NCBI RefSeq assembly: GCF_023734115.1
Contig: NZ_AP025737.1
Span: 806,001-870,000, forward strand
From: Herbiconiux sp. L3-i23
GTDB lineage: Bacteria; Actinomycetota; Actinomycetes; Actinomycetales; Microbacteriaceae
Reading direction: 5' to 3'
DNA length: 64,000 bases
Shown here one piece after another: positions 55,415-63,626 of the stretch (its first letter is position 1; the number at the start of each line of letters is the position of its first letter). The translations under genes and the position numbers were made by a program. A model generated the notes under the pieces. The model saw nothing but the letters and a program-made list of their open reading frames with translations, ran no database searches and was not told the origin of the DNA.

Positions 55415-58060
55415 ATGCGTCTGCAGCTGCCGCCCCCGCCCGCCGAGGCGCGACCGATGCCGTTCCCGTGGATTGGGGCTCTCGCCCCGGTCCTCGCGGC
55501 CGCGCTGCTCTTCGCGCTGACCCGCTCTCCGCTGTCCCTCGCTTTCGCCGCGCTGGGGCCGCTCATGGCGGTGGCCGCGCTCGTCGACGGACGGCGGGGC
55601 TCTCGTCGAACGCGTCGTGTCGAGACGCTGCGGCGCGCCGATGAGCTGTCCCGCCTGAGCGTCGACATCGCGGAGCGGCACGACGCGGTGCGTCGGCGCC
55701 TCGCCACCACCGCCCCGTCCGCGCGGGAGCTGATCGCCGCCGACGCCCCGAGCACCGCGGCGACACCCGGCGGGCCGCTCCTCGTGCGGCTCGGCCTCGG
55801 CACGGTGCCGTCGGGGCTCGACCTCGAGCCGCAGACGCTCTCCGACCGTCCGATCGCCGAAAGCGCAGCGCGTGTGACGCACGCCCCCGTGATCGTCGAT
55901 GCGCGCGGAGGCATCGGTGTGGTGGGCGAGAGGTTCCTCGCGAGCGTGTTCGCCCGTACCGTCGAGGTCCAGCTGGCCGCGCAGGGGCAGGCGATCGACG
56001 AGGCGTCGGTGAGCATCGCCTCCTCGCTCGCCGCGCTCCCCGCCCGGTGCGGCGTGGTCGTCGAGGTGTGCGGACCGCGCGAGGCCCGCATCATCCGAGG
56101 CCCGGGGCACGAGATCGGCGACTCGTTCGAACCCGAGATGCTCGGCGCGCCCGAGGCGGCTTCGCGGAGGCGGACGCTGCAGGGCACGGTACCGGCGCAT
56201 GCCGAACTCCGCGGGCTCCTCGACGCCCGCGCCGCGGGAGTCGGTGATCTGAGCGTCGCGTTCGCGGTCGCGGCGGACGGGCCGCTCACCATCGACCTCC
56301 TCGCGGACGGACCTCACGCGCTCGTCGGAGGAACGACGGGCAGCGGCAAGAGCGAGCTCCTGATCGCCTGGATGCTCGCGCTCGCCAGCGCCGCCCCGCC
56401 CGAACGGCTCGAACTGCTGCTGTTCGACTTCAAGGGCGGCGCGAGCTTCGACCGGGTCACCCGCCTGCCCCACGTGCGCGGACTCGTCACCGACCTTGAC
56501 GGTCACGGCGTCGATCGAGCCGCCGCCTCACTCGGTGCCGAGATGCGGCGACGCGAGGACACCCTCCGCGCCCGTCGGGCCCGATCGATCGACGAGTGCG
56601 ACGACCTCTCCCGGCTCGTGATCGTGGTCGACGAGTTCGCGGCGCTGCTCGGCGGGCGGAGCGACCTCCACGACGTGTTCGCCGACGTGGCCGCGAGGGG
56701 ACGCTCCCTCGGTATGCATCTCATCCTCTGCACGCAGCGGCCGACCGGGGTGATGCGCGACTCGCTGCTCGCCAACTGCGGCTTGCGCATCTCGCTGCGC
56801 GTCGTCTCCGCCGCCGACAGCTCGGCGGTCATCGGCATCGACGCCGCCGCCCGGATCCCGCGATCGGCACCCGGCCGCTGCTTCGTCACCCTGCACGGCG
56901 ACCCGCCGGTCGAGGCCCAGGTCGCCTCGGGCGACGAGCTCATCCTCGCCACGATCGTCGACGACCTGGTCGCCTCGGGACGGCGCGGGTCGGCGCGCAC
57001 GCCGGGCTTCCTCCCGCCCCTGCCCGCTCGTATTCCTCTGAGGGACGCCGTGCGCGCCGCCGGCGATGGCGCCACGGGCGTCGTGCTCGGTCGGCTCGAT
57101 CTGCCGGCGGAAGGTCGCCAGCCCGTCGCCCTGTGGGATCCCGCCCGCGACGGAGCCCTCGTCATCGCCGGGGCGCCCGGGTCCGGGCGCAGCGAGGCGG
57201 CGCGGACCATCGCGCGGGGTCTCGGCGCCGCCGTCCTGCGAGGCGGCGACGCCACCGCGGTCGAACGGTTCTGGGACGGCCTCCACGACGGCGAGCAGCC
57301 CCTCGTCGTCGACGACCTCGAGGCGATCCTCGACGCCCTCTCGGACGATCACATGGCCGCGCTCGCGGACATGATCCCCTCCGCCCTGCGGGCCCGAGGC
57401 CGACGGGTCGCCGTGACCGTGGCGTCGCCCGTGGCGGGCGCGGTGCGCCCGATGCTCGCCGCGTTCGGATCCCGGCTCGAACTCCGGGCGGCGAGCCGGG
57501 ACGACCACGTGCTCGCCGGTGGGGGAGCACGCGACTTCGACCCCGACGCCCCCGCGGGATCCGGGCGTTGGCACGGTGCGAGCATCCAGGTCGCGATCGA
57601 CGACACGCACGACCTCCGCGTCGACGGGAGAGGAGGACCCGGCGACGAAGGAGAACCCGACGAGGTCGGATTCCGCGCAGGCACACTCACCTGCGTGGTG
57701 AGCGTGCTGCCGGGCCGCCGCGTCGCCCAGCTCGCGACCCGCCAGAACCTGCGCGTCTTCGACGTGCGCGGGGCCGGCGCTCAGAGCCTCGCAGACCTCG
57801 ACGCCGACACCGCCCACGTCGTCGTCGGCGACCCCGATGGATGGCAGAACGCGGTGCACCTCTGGACGGCGCTCGCCGACGCCGACGTCGTCTACGACGG
57901 CTGCACCGTCTCCCAGTACCGGCTCGTCTCCCGTCGCAGGACCGTGCCGCCTCCGCTCGCCGACCTCGAGGGCCGGGTCTGGCTCAGCCGTCCCGAGCAG
58001 CCCGCCCGCCGTGCGATGGTCGACTGGACGCAGGACACGATCGCCGGGGTGACGACCTGA
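55415..58060 (+). CDS. FtsK/SpoIIIE-type ATPase, EssC/EccC-like
   Basis: An 881-residue protein. Two membrane spans lie near the N-terminus (about residues 20-58), as in EssC. The first FtsK/SpoIIIE ATPase domain has an intact Walker A (GGTTGSGKSE, Lys312) and Walker B LVIVVDEFAALL, with DFKGGASFDRV, GMHLILCTQRP and LRISLRVVS. A second ATPase-like domain has GAPGSGRS, with Arg592 in place of the Walker Lys, so it is probably inactive. EssC/EccC proteins energise type VII secretion. This one lacks the N-terminal FHA domains of EssC, and an FHA protein is encoded just before it. No WXG100 substrate gene is in the window, so a role in secretion is open. Confidence 0.88.
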   Translation: MRLQLPPPPAEARPMPFPWIGALAPVLAAALLFALTRSPLSLAFAALGPLMAVAALVDGRRGSRRTRRVETLRRADELSRLSVDIAERHDAVRRRLATTAPSARELIAADAPSTAATPGGPLLVRLGLGTVPSGLDLEPQTLSDRPIAESAARVTHAPVIVDARGGIGVVGERFLASVFARTVEVQLAAQGQAIDEASVSIASSLAALPARCGVVVEVCGPREARIIRGPGHEIGDSFEPEMLGAPEAASRRRTLQGTVPAHAELRGLLDARAAGVGDLSVAFAVAADGPLTIDLLADGPHALVGGTTGSGKSELLIAWMLALASAAPPERLELLLFDFKGGASFDRVTRLPHVRGLVTDLDGHGVDRAAASLGAEMRRREDTLRARRARSIDECDDLSRLVIVVDEFAALLGGRSDLHDVFADVAARGRSLGMHLILCTQRPTGVMRDSLLANCGLRISLRVVSAADSSAVIGIDAAARIPRSAPGRCFVTLHGDPPVEAQVASGDELILATIVDDLVASGRRGSARTPGFLPPLPARIPLRDAVRAAGDGATGVVLGRLDLPAEGRQPVALWDPARDGALVIAGAPGSGRSEAARTIARGLGAAVLRGGDATAVERFWDGLHDGEQPLVVDDLEAILDALSDDHMAALADMIPSALRARGRRVAVTVASPVAGAVRPMLAAFGSRLELRAASRDDHVLAGGGARDFDPDAPAGSGRWHGASIQVAIDDTHDLRVDGRGGPGDEGEPDEVGFRAGTLTCVVSVLPGRRVAQLATRQNLRVFDVRGAGAQSLADLDADTAHVVVGDPDGWQNAVHLWTALADADVVYDGCTVSQYRLVSRRRTVPPPLADLEGRVWLSRPEQPARRAMVDWTQDTIAGVTT

Positions 58061-58220
58061 GCGTGCGAGAAGGACGAGATCCTCCGCTCCGGCCGCCCGA
58101 GGGAACGGATTTCGTGACGATCATGTTTCGTGATGGCCGATCTGCGCGGTCGGCTCTACGGATCGGGCGAGCGCTGTGCCAGGATCGACACACTTTCCGA
58201 ACTGCCCCTCAGGAGGTCCG

Positions 58221-59432
58221 ATGAGTCCCCGCCGCGAATTGCCCGCCGATCCCGTCGTGCGTCAACTGATCCAGCAGGCGCGATCGTGGCAGCTCGGACG
58301 TCGCGGGTTCCTCACCGGGGCGGGCGCATCCGCCGCAGCGCTGGCGCTCGCCGCCTGCGCCCCGACGAGCACCGAACCGCCGGCTGCGGCCGAGGACGAA
58401 TCGGCCACGGACAAGACCCTGAACTGGGCGAACTGGCCCGCCTACATCGACGAGGACGACGCGGGCGACTATCCGACCCTCGTCGCGTTCGAGGAGCAGA
58501 CCGGCATCAAGGTCAACTACCTCGTCGACGTCGACGACAACAACACCTACTACGCGAAGGTCCGCGATCAGCTCGCGCTCGGTCAGGACATCGGCGCCGA
58601 CACCGTCTGCCTCACCGAGTGGATGGTGGCCCGTCTCGTCCGCTTCGGCTACGTGCAGGACCTCGACGAGTCGAAGATCCCCAACAAGAAGAACCTCACC
58701 CCGTCGCTCGCCGACCCCGACTTCGACCCGGGGCGCGCGAAGAGCCTGCCCTGGCAGGGCGGCTTCGGCGGCATCTGCTGGAACAAGGAGGTTTTCCCCG
58801 ACGGGCTCCGCAGCGTCAGCGACCTGTGGCAGCCCGAGCTCAAGGGCCGCGTCGGCGTGCTGAGCGAGATGCGCGACACCCTCGGTCTGATCATGCTCGA
58901 GAACGGGGTCGATATCACCGGCGATTGGGGCTCACCCGAGTTCCAGGAGGCGATGGACCTCTTCAGCGAGAAGGTCGACAGCGGCCAGATCGCCGCGGTG
59001 AAGGGCAATTCCTACCTCGAGGACCTCGCCTCCGGCAACACCCTCGCCGCGATCTGCTGGTCGGGCGACATCACGGTGCTGAACGCCGAGTCGGGCGACA
59101 AGTGGGAGTTCGCGATCCCCGAGGCCGGGGGCACCTTCTGGAACGACACGTTCGTCGTGCCGATCGGCTCGCCCCGCAAGGCGAACGCCGAGGAGCTCAT
59201 CAACTACTACTACGAGCCCGAGGTCGCGGCGCAGGTCGCCGCATGGGTCAACTACGTCACCCCGGTCGTCGGCGCGAAGGAGGCCATGGAGGTCATCGAT
59301 CCGGAGCTCGCCGAGAACCAGCTGATCTTCCCCGACGACGACACCCTCGCGACGGTGCACCCGTTCCGCACGCTCACCGCTCAGGAGGAGACGGAATTCC
59401 AGGCGGAGTTCCAGAAGGTCCTGCTCGGCTGA
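58221..59432 (+). CDS. potD: Polyamine ABC transporter substrate-binding protein
   Basis: A 403-residue PotD/PotF-type binding protein. The N-terminus carries a twin-arginine motif (GRRGFLTGAG) followed by a hydrophobic stretch and a lipobox (LALAAC), so it is probably exported by Tat and lipidated. The mature part begins LNWANWPAYIDED, the typical W-x-x-Y-I start of polyamine-binding proteins, and has an Asp-rich ligand region. The ATG at 58221 has AGGAGG at 58211-58216 and is chosen over an upstream in-frame GTG at 58176. Transport genes potA, potB and potC follow closely. Putrescine or spermidine is the likely ligand. Confidence 0.93.
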   Translation: MSPRRELPADPVVRQLIQQARSWQLGRRGFLTGAGASAAALALAACAPTSTEPPAAAEDESATDKTLNWANWPAYIDEDDAGDYPTLVAFEEQTGIKVNYLVDVDDNNTYYAKVRDQLALGQDIGADTVCLTEWMVARLVRFGYVQDLDESKIPNKKNLTPSLADPDFDPGRAKSLPWQGGFGGICWNKEVFPDGLRSVSDLWQPELKGRVGVLSEMRDTLGLIMLENGVDITGDWGSPEFQEAMDLFSEKVDSGQIAAVKGNSYLEDLASGNTLAAICWSGDITVLNAESGDKWEFAIPEAGGTFWNDTFVVPIGSPRKANAEELINYYYEPEVAAQVAAWVNYVTPVVGAKEAMEVIDPELAENQLIFPDDDTLATVHPFRTLTAQEETEFQAEFQKVLLG

Positions 59433-59434
59433 CG

Positions 59435-60640
59435 ATGGCGAAGACAGCGTTCGCCGATTCCGGCGCCGACCTGCAGCTCGTCGGGGTCCGCAAGGAGTTC
59501 CCGGGTTTCACCGCGATCGACGACCTCGATCTCACCATTCCCGCCGGCTCGTTCTTCGCCCTCCTCGGTCCGTCGGGATGCGGCAAGACGACGACGTTGC
59601 GCCTCGTCGCCGGGCTCGAGACCGCGACCCGCGGTCAGATCCTCATCGGCGGCAAGGACGTCACCAAGGCGAAGGCGCATCAGCGCCCCGTCAACACGGT
59701 CTTCCAGAGCTACGCCCTGTTCCCGCACATGAGCGTGCTCGACAACGTGGCCTTCGGCCTGCGCCGCCGCGGCATCGGCGACCCCGTCGGCAAAGCGCAT
59801 GAGGCGCTGCGCCTCGTCGAGCTCGACCATGTGGCTTCCCGGCGGCCGTCGCAGCTGTCAGGCGGTCAGCAGCAGCGCGTCGCCCTCGCCCGCGCAGTGG
59901 TCAACCGCCCGGCACTGCTCCTGCTCGACGAGCCGCTCGGCGCGCTCGACCTCAAGCTGCGCCGGCAGATGCAGCTCGAGCTGAAGACGATCCAGGGCGA
60001 GGTCGGGCTCACCTTCCTGCACGTCACCCACGACCAGGAGGAGGCCATGACCATGGCCGACACGGTCGCGGTCATGAACAAGGGCCGCATCGAACAGCTC
60101 GGGGCGCCCGAAGAGCTCTACGAACTGCCGCGCACCGCGTTCGTCGCCACGTTCCTCGGGCAGTCGAACCTGTTCACCGGCGACGTCGTGAGCGCCGACG
60201 ACGACGTGGTCGTGGTCGTAGCCGGGAGCCGCCGCATCGGCATCCCCCGTTCCCGCGCACAGCACTCGAGCGGCACGGTCGTCGCCGGCGTCCGGCCCGA
60301 GAAGCTGCTGCTGCACACGAGCGCCCCGGCCGACGAGGCGGGCGTGAATCTGATCGGTCCCGGCCGGGTGCTCGACGTCTCGTTCAGTGGGGTCAGCACC
60401 TCGTACCTCGTCGCCGTGCCGGGATTCGGCACGGTGACCGTGTTCGCCCAGAACATGGTGTTCGGGCCGGTCGTCTCCCCGGGAGCCGAGGTCTGGCTCA
60501 CCTGGCGCGTCGAGCACGGCTTCGTGCTCGAGGACGACCCGTCCGACGTGCCGGCTCTCGCCGCCGCGGCGGAGCCGGCCGGAAGCCTCGACGAGCAGCG
60601 CCACCGCGCCGTGCTCGCCGCAGCGGACGCCGAGGGCTGA
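59435..60640 (+). CDS. potA: Polyamine ABC transporter ATP-binding protein
   Basis: A 401-residue ATPase. Walker A is GPSGCGKTT (residues 45-53), the signature LSGGQQQRVALARA, Walker B LLLLDEPLGALD, and the switch His lies in FLHVTHDQEEAMTM. A C-terminal TOBE-type domain (about residues 290-360) is typical of PotA. It starts at ATG 59435, two bases after the potD stop, and potB starts two bases after its own stop. Confidence 0.95.
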   Translation: MAKTAFADSGADLQLVGVRKEFPGFTAIDDLDLTIPAGSFFALLGPSGCGKTTTLRLVAGLETATRGQILIGGKDVTKAKAHQRPVNTVFQSYALFPHMSVLDNVAFGLRRRGIGDPVGKAHEALRLVELDHVASRRPSQLSGGQQQRVALARAVVNRPALLLLDEPLGALDLKLRRQMQLELKTIQGEVGLTFLHVTHDQEEAMTMADTVAVMNKGRIEQLGAPEELYELPRTAFVATFLGQSNLFTGDVVSADDDVVVVVAGSRRIGIPRSRAQHSSGTVVAGVRPEKLLLHTSAPADEAGVNLIGPGRVLDVSFSGVSTSYLVAVPGFGTVTVFAQNMVFGPVVSPGAEVWLTWRVEHGFVLEDDPSDVPALAAAAEPAGSLDEQRHRAVLAAADAEG

Positions 60641-60642
60641 GC

Positions 60643-61563
60643 GTGGCGATCACCGCGTTCGCCCCCACGATCGGCGCCGGCGCGCCGAGCGGCGACACCC
60701 GGCGCGGCGGTCGGACAGCGTTGCTGCTGCTGCTCCCCGGCATCGCCTACCTGGCCCTGTTCTTCCTCGCCCCGCTGGTCTCGCTGATCCTCACCTCGCT
60801 GCAGACCCCACGGCTCTACGGCGACATCGGGCAGTACGACTACGCCTTCCGGATCGAGAACTACGCCGACGTGGTGGGCGAGTACCTGCCGCAGATCCTG
60901 CGCTCGTTCGGCTACGCCCTCGTGGCCACCGCGATCGCGCTCGTCATCAGCTACCCGCTCGCCTACTTCATCGGGGTGGCGCTCCGCCGATACCCGCTCG
61001 CGCAGAGCCTGCTGCTCGTGCTCGTCATCGCGCCCTTCTTCATCAGCTTCCTGCTGCGCACCCTCGCCTGGAAGCAGCTGCTCTCCAACGATTCGCTGGT
61101 GGTCCAGGGGTTGCAGGCGCTGTCGTTGCTCGGGCCGGGGGAGTACTTCATCGGCTCTCCGGCCGCGGTGATCTTCGGCCTCGTCTACAACTTCGTGCCC
61201 TTCATGGTGCTGCCCCTCTACGCGTCGCTCGAGCGGCTCGACATCCGCTACCTCGAAGCCGGCAGCGACCTCTATGCGGGAGCGTTCACGACCTTCCGCA
61301 CGGTGACGCTGCCGCTGTCGATGCCGGGCATCGTCTCGGGCACGCTGCTCACCTTCATCCCCGCGGCGGGCGACTACGTGAACGCGAGCCGCGACTTCCT
61401 CGGCTCGCCCGACACCTCGATGCTCGGCAACGCGGTCGAGGCGAACTTCCTGGTGCTGCAGAACTTCCCCGCCGCGGCGGCGCTGTCGATCATCCTGATG
61501 GCCGCGATCCTCGTCCTCGTCGCCGTGTACGTGCGCCGCAGCGGAACGGATGAGCTGCTGTGA
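60643..61563 (+). CDS. potB: Polyamine ABC transporter permease (PotB type)
   Basis: A 306-residue membrane protein with six predicted spans. The cytoplasmic coupling loop reads YLEAGSDLYAGAFTTFRTVT, the EAA-type motif of binding-protein-dependent permeases, followed by LPLSMPGIVSG. It starts at GTG 60643. Its stop overlaps potC by four bases (GTGA). Confidence 0.94.
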   Translation: MAITAFAPTIGAGAPSGDTRRGGRTALLLLLPGIAYLALFFLAPLVSLILTSLQTPRLYGDIGQYDYAFRIENYADVVGEYLPQILRSFGYALVATAIALVISYPLAYFIGVALRRYPLAQSLLLVLVIAPFFISFLLRTLAWKQLLSNDSLVVQGLQALSLLGPGEYFIGSPAAVIFGLVYNFVPFMVLPLYASLERLDIRYLEAGSDLYAGAFTTFRTVTLPLSMPGIVSGTLLTFIPAAGDYVNASRDFLGSPDTSMLGNAVEANFLVLQNFPAAAALSIILMAAILVLVAVYVRRSGTDELL

Positions 61564-62432
61564 GCGGCGTGCTGCAGGAGGGCGCTGCGGTCGTCGAAGC
61601 GGTCAGCGCTCCCGTGTCGAGCCCGCGACGCCGGGCTGTTCCGCCCCTCGGATCGTGGCTGCTCGGCATTTTCAGCGCCATCGTGCTGGTGTACCTGCTG
61701 ATCCCGATCGTCTACACGATCGTGTTCTCGTTCAACGACTACCGGCGAACGAACATCGTCTGGCGCGGCTTCACATTCGACAACTGGCTGGGCGTCTGCA
61801 ACGCGCAGGGCGTCTGCCAGGCGTTCGGCAACAGCATCCTCATCGCCGTCGTCTCGACGGTCGTCGCGACCGCCATCGGCACCGCCGCGGCCATCGCGCT
61901 CGCTCGCTACCGGTTCAGGTTCAAGTCGGCGACGACCCTGCTGATCTTCCTGCCGATGGCCACCCCCGAGGTGGTGCTCGGTGCGGGCCTCGCCGCCCAG
62001 TTCCTGACCGCCGGGATCCAGAAGGGCATCCTGACGGTGATCCTCGCGCACGTGATGTTCTGCGTGAGCTTCGTGATCGTGACGGTGCGGGCGCGGGTGG
62101 CGAGTGTCGACCCCTCGATCGAGGAGGCGGGCCGCGACCTCTACGGCTCACCCGCGCAGGTGTTCTTCCGCATCACGCTGCCGCTGCTCGCGCCGGGAAT
62201 CGCAGGCGGGGCGCTGCTGTCGTTCGCGTTGAGCTTCGACGACTTCATCATCACGAACTTCAATTCGGGTCCTGCCACCACGTTCCCGAAGTTCATCTAT
62301 ACGGCGGCCGCGCGCGGCATCCCGGCGGAGGCGAACGTGATCGCGTCGGCGATCTTCATCCTCGCCATCGCGGCGGTGCTCATCTCCCAGATCGCCGCCG
62401 CGGCCCGCCGCAAGCGCCTCGCCTCCCGCTGA
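61560..62432 (+). CDS. potC: Polyamine ABC transporter permease (PotC type)
   Basis: A 290-residue second permease, with a short polar N-terminus and six spans. The coupling loop is DPSIEEAGRDLYGSPAQVFF with RITLPLLAPGIAGG after it. The end of the protein has the FDDFIITNFNSG segment typical of PotC/PotI. The start is GTG 61560, overlapping potB. It is convergent with the asparaginase gene; 130 bp lie between them with no clear terminator. Confidence 0.94.
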   Translation: MSGVLQEGAAVVEAVSAPVSSPRRRAVPPLGSWLLGIFSAIVLVYLLIPIVYTIVFSFNDYRRTNIVWRGFTFDNWLGVCNAQGVCQAFGNSILIAVVSTVVATAIGTAAAIALARYRFRFKSATTLLIFLPMATPEVVLGAGLAAQFLTAGIQKGILTVILAHVMFCVSFVIVTVRARVASVDPSIEEAGRDLYGSPAQVFFRITLPLLAPGIAGGALLSFALSFDDFIITNFNSGPATTFPKFIYTAAARGIPAEANVIASAIFILAIAAVLISQIAAAARRKRLASR

Positions 62433-62562
62433 GATCCGGTATTGCGGGCACAGACGCACTGGGCCCACCGGACACGCTTGTTCGGGGGAGCCGGCGGGCG
62501 CGCGTGCCCGGAACGTGCGGTCTCGCGTAGGCGGAGACGAGCGGGTGGCCCCCGATCGACGC

Positions 62563-63573
62563 TTAGACGGCGGTGACCCGGATCTCGCCGACGGGCTGGC
62601 CGCCGCCAAGCACGGCGAGGTCGAGCCGCGCGCGCACCCGGGCGAGCGCCGGACCGTCGATCGCCCCGACCGAGGCGAGCAGCTCGACCACCACGGCCGC
62701 TGCCGGGCGAAGGCTGCCGTCGAGCACCTTCACCGCCGCGGTCGTGCCGTCGGGTAGAGCCGCGACGAGGAGCCCTTCGGCTCCCACCTTGGCGAGCGCG
62801 CCGAGCTCCTCGATCAGCACCGCGTCGGGCTGGCCGACGCCGGAGATGAGGTGAGGGTGCGCGAGCACAGCGTCGGTCAGCGTCGCGGCGTCACGGTAGA
62901 GCGGCCACGGCGAATCATGCGTCGTGGTGCGGATGCGCGCATAGCCGGCGGCGAGGCCCTGCAGCGACACGGCGTAGACGGGCAGACCGCAACCGTCGAC
63001 CGAGGCGGCGCTGATGTGTTCGCCGGTCATCCGCTGGATCACCTCGCGCACACGCTCCTGCAGCGGATGCTCGGCGTCGAGGTAGGTCGCGCGATCCCAG
63101 CCGCTCACCGCGGTGGCGAGCAGCATCGCCGCGTGCTTGCCGGAGCACTCCATGAAGATCGGCAGGGGACCGTGGCCCCCGAGCACCAGCTCGTCGCGCG
63201 CCTCGCGGTCGTCGGGCCATGCGGGCGGACACTTCAGAGCCGAGATGCGCAGTCTGCCCTTGGCGAGGATGCCGCGGACGATGCGCGCCTGCTCGACAGT
63301 GCCCTGATGGCTGGCCGTGGCGAGCACGGTCTCCTCCGGCGTCAGTTGCGCACCGCTCGCGATCGCGGCGAGCGCCTGGAACGGCTTCAGCGTCGACCTG
63401 GGGAAGACCGGCGATCGTGGATCGCCGAGCTCGCGGATGACGTCGCCGTCAGCGGAGATGACCACCGCCGAACCGATGTGGCGCGATTCGACGAATCCGC
63501 CCCGCTCGACGACGGCGAGCTCGACGGCGTCCGCCGCCGCGAAGGTTCCACGCTGAGGGGTCGCGGCACTCAT
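62563..63573 (-). CDS. Asparaginase (PF06089-type, thermolabile)
   Basis: A 336-residue protein of the asparaginase family first described in Rhizobium, unrelated to the E. coli type I/II enzymes. Conserved stretches are SRHIGSAVVI near the start, FPRSTLKPFQALAAI, SHQGTVEQ, MECSGKHAAMLL and GCGLPVYAVSL. It would convert asparagine to aspartate and ammonia in the cytoplasm. I start at ATG 63573; a GTG three codons upstream (63582) is also possible. It is probably in one transcript with the GABA aminotransferase upstream of it. Confidence 0.9.
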   Translation of the reverse strand: MSAATPQRGTFAAADAVELAVVERGGFVESRHIGSAVVISADGDVIRELGDPRSPVFPRSTLKPFQALAAIASGAQLTPEETVLATASHQGTVEQARIVRGILAKGRLRISALKCPPAWPDDREARDELVLGGHGPLPIFMECSGKHAAMLLATAVSGWDRATYLDAEHPLQERVREVIQRMTGEHISAASVDGCGLPVYAVSLQGLAAGYARIRTTTHDSPWPLYRDAATLTDAVLAHPHLISGVGQPDAVLIEELGALAKVGAEGLLVAALPDGTTAAVKVLDGSLRPAAAVVVELLASVGAIDGPALARVRARLDLAVLGGGQPVGEIRVTAV

Positions 63574-63626
63574 CGGGGCCACGTATCCACGGTGACGCGG
63601 ACGTCGCGCAGCGGTCGCACCCGCGT

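Noticed and set aside
55313-58220. Search for a WXG100/EsxA-like small gene around the EssC-like ATPase
   Set aside because: The gaps at 55313-55414 and 58061-58220 are too short, and no W-x-G containing small frame was seen.
58130-59434. An open frame extending potA upstream through potD
   Set aside because: The upstream part is Arg-rich shadow of potD. ATG 59435 directly precedes the conserved ATPase sequence.
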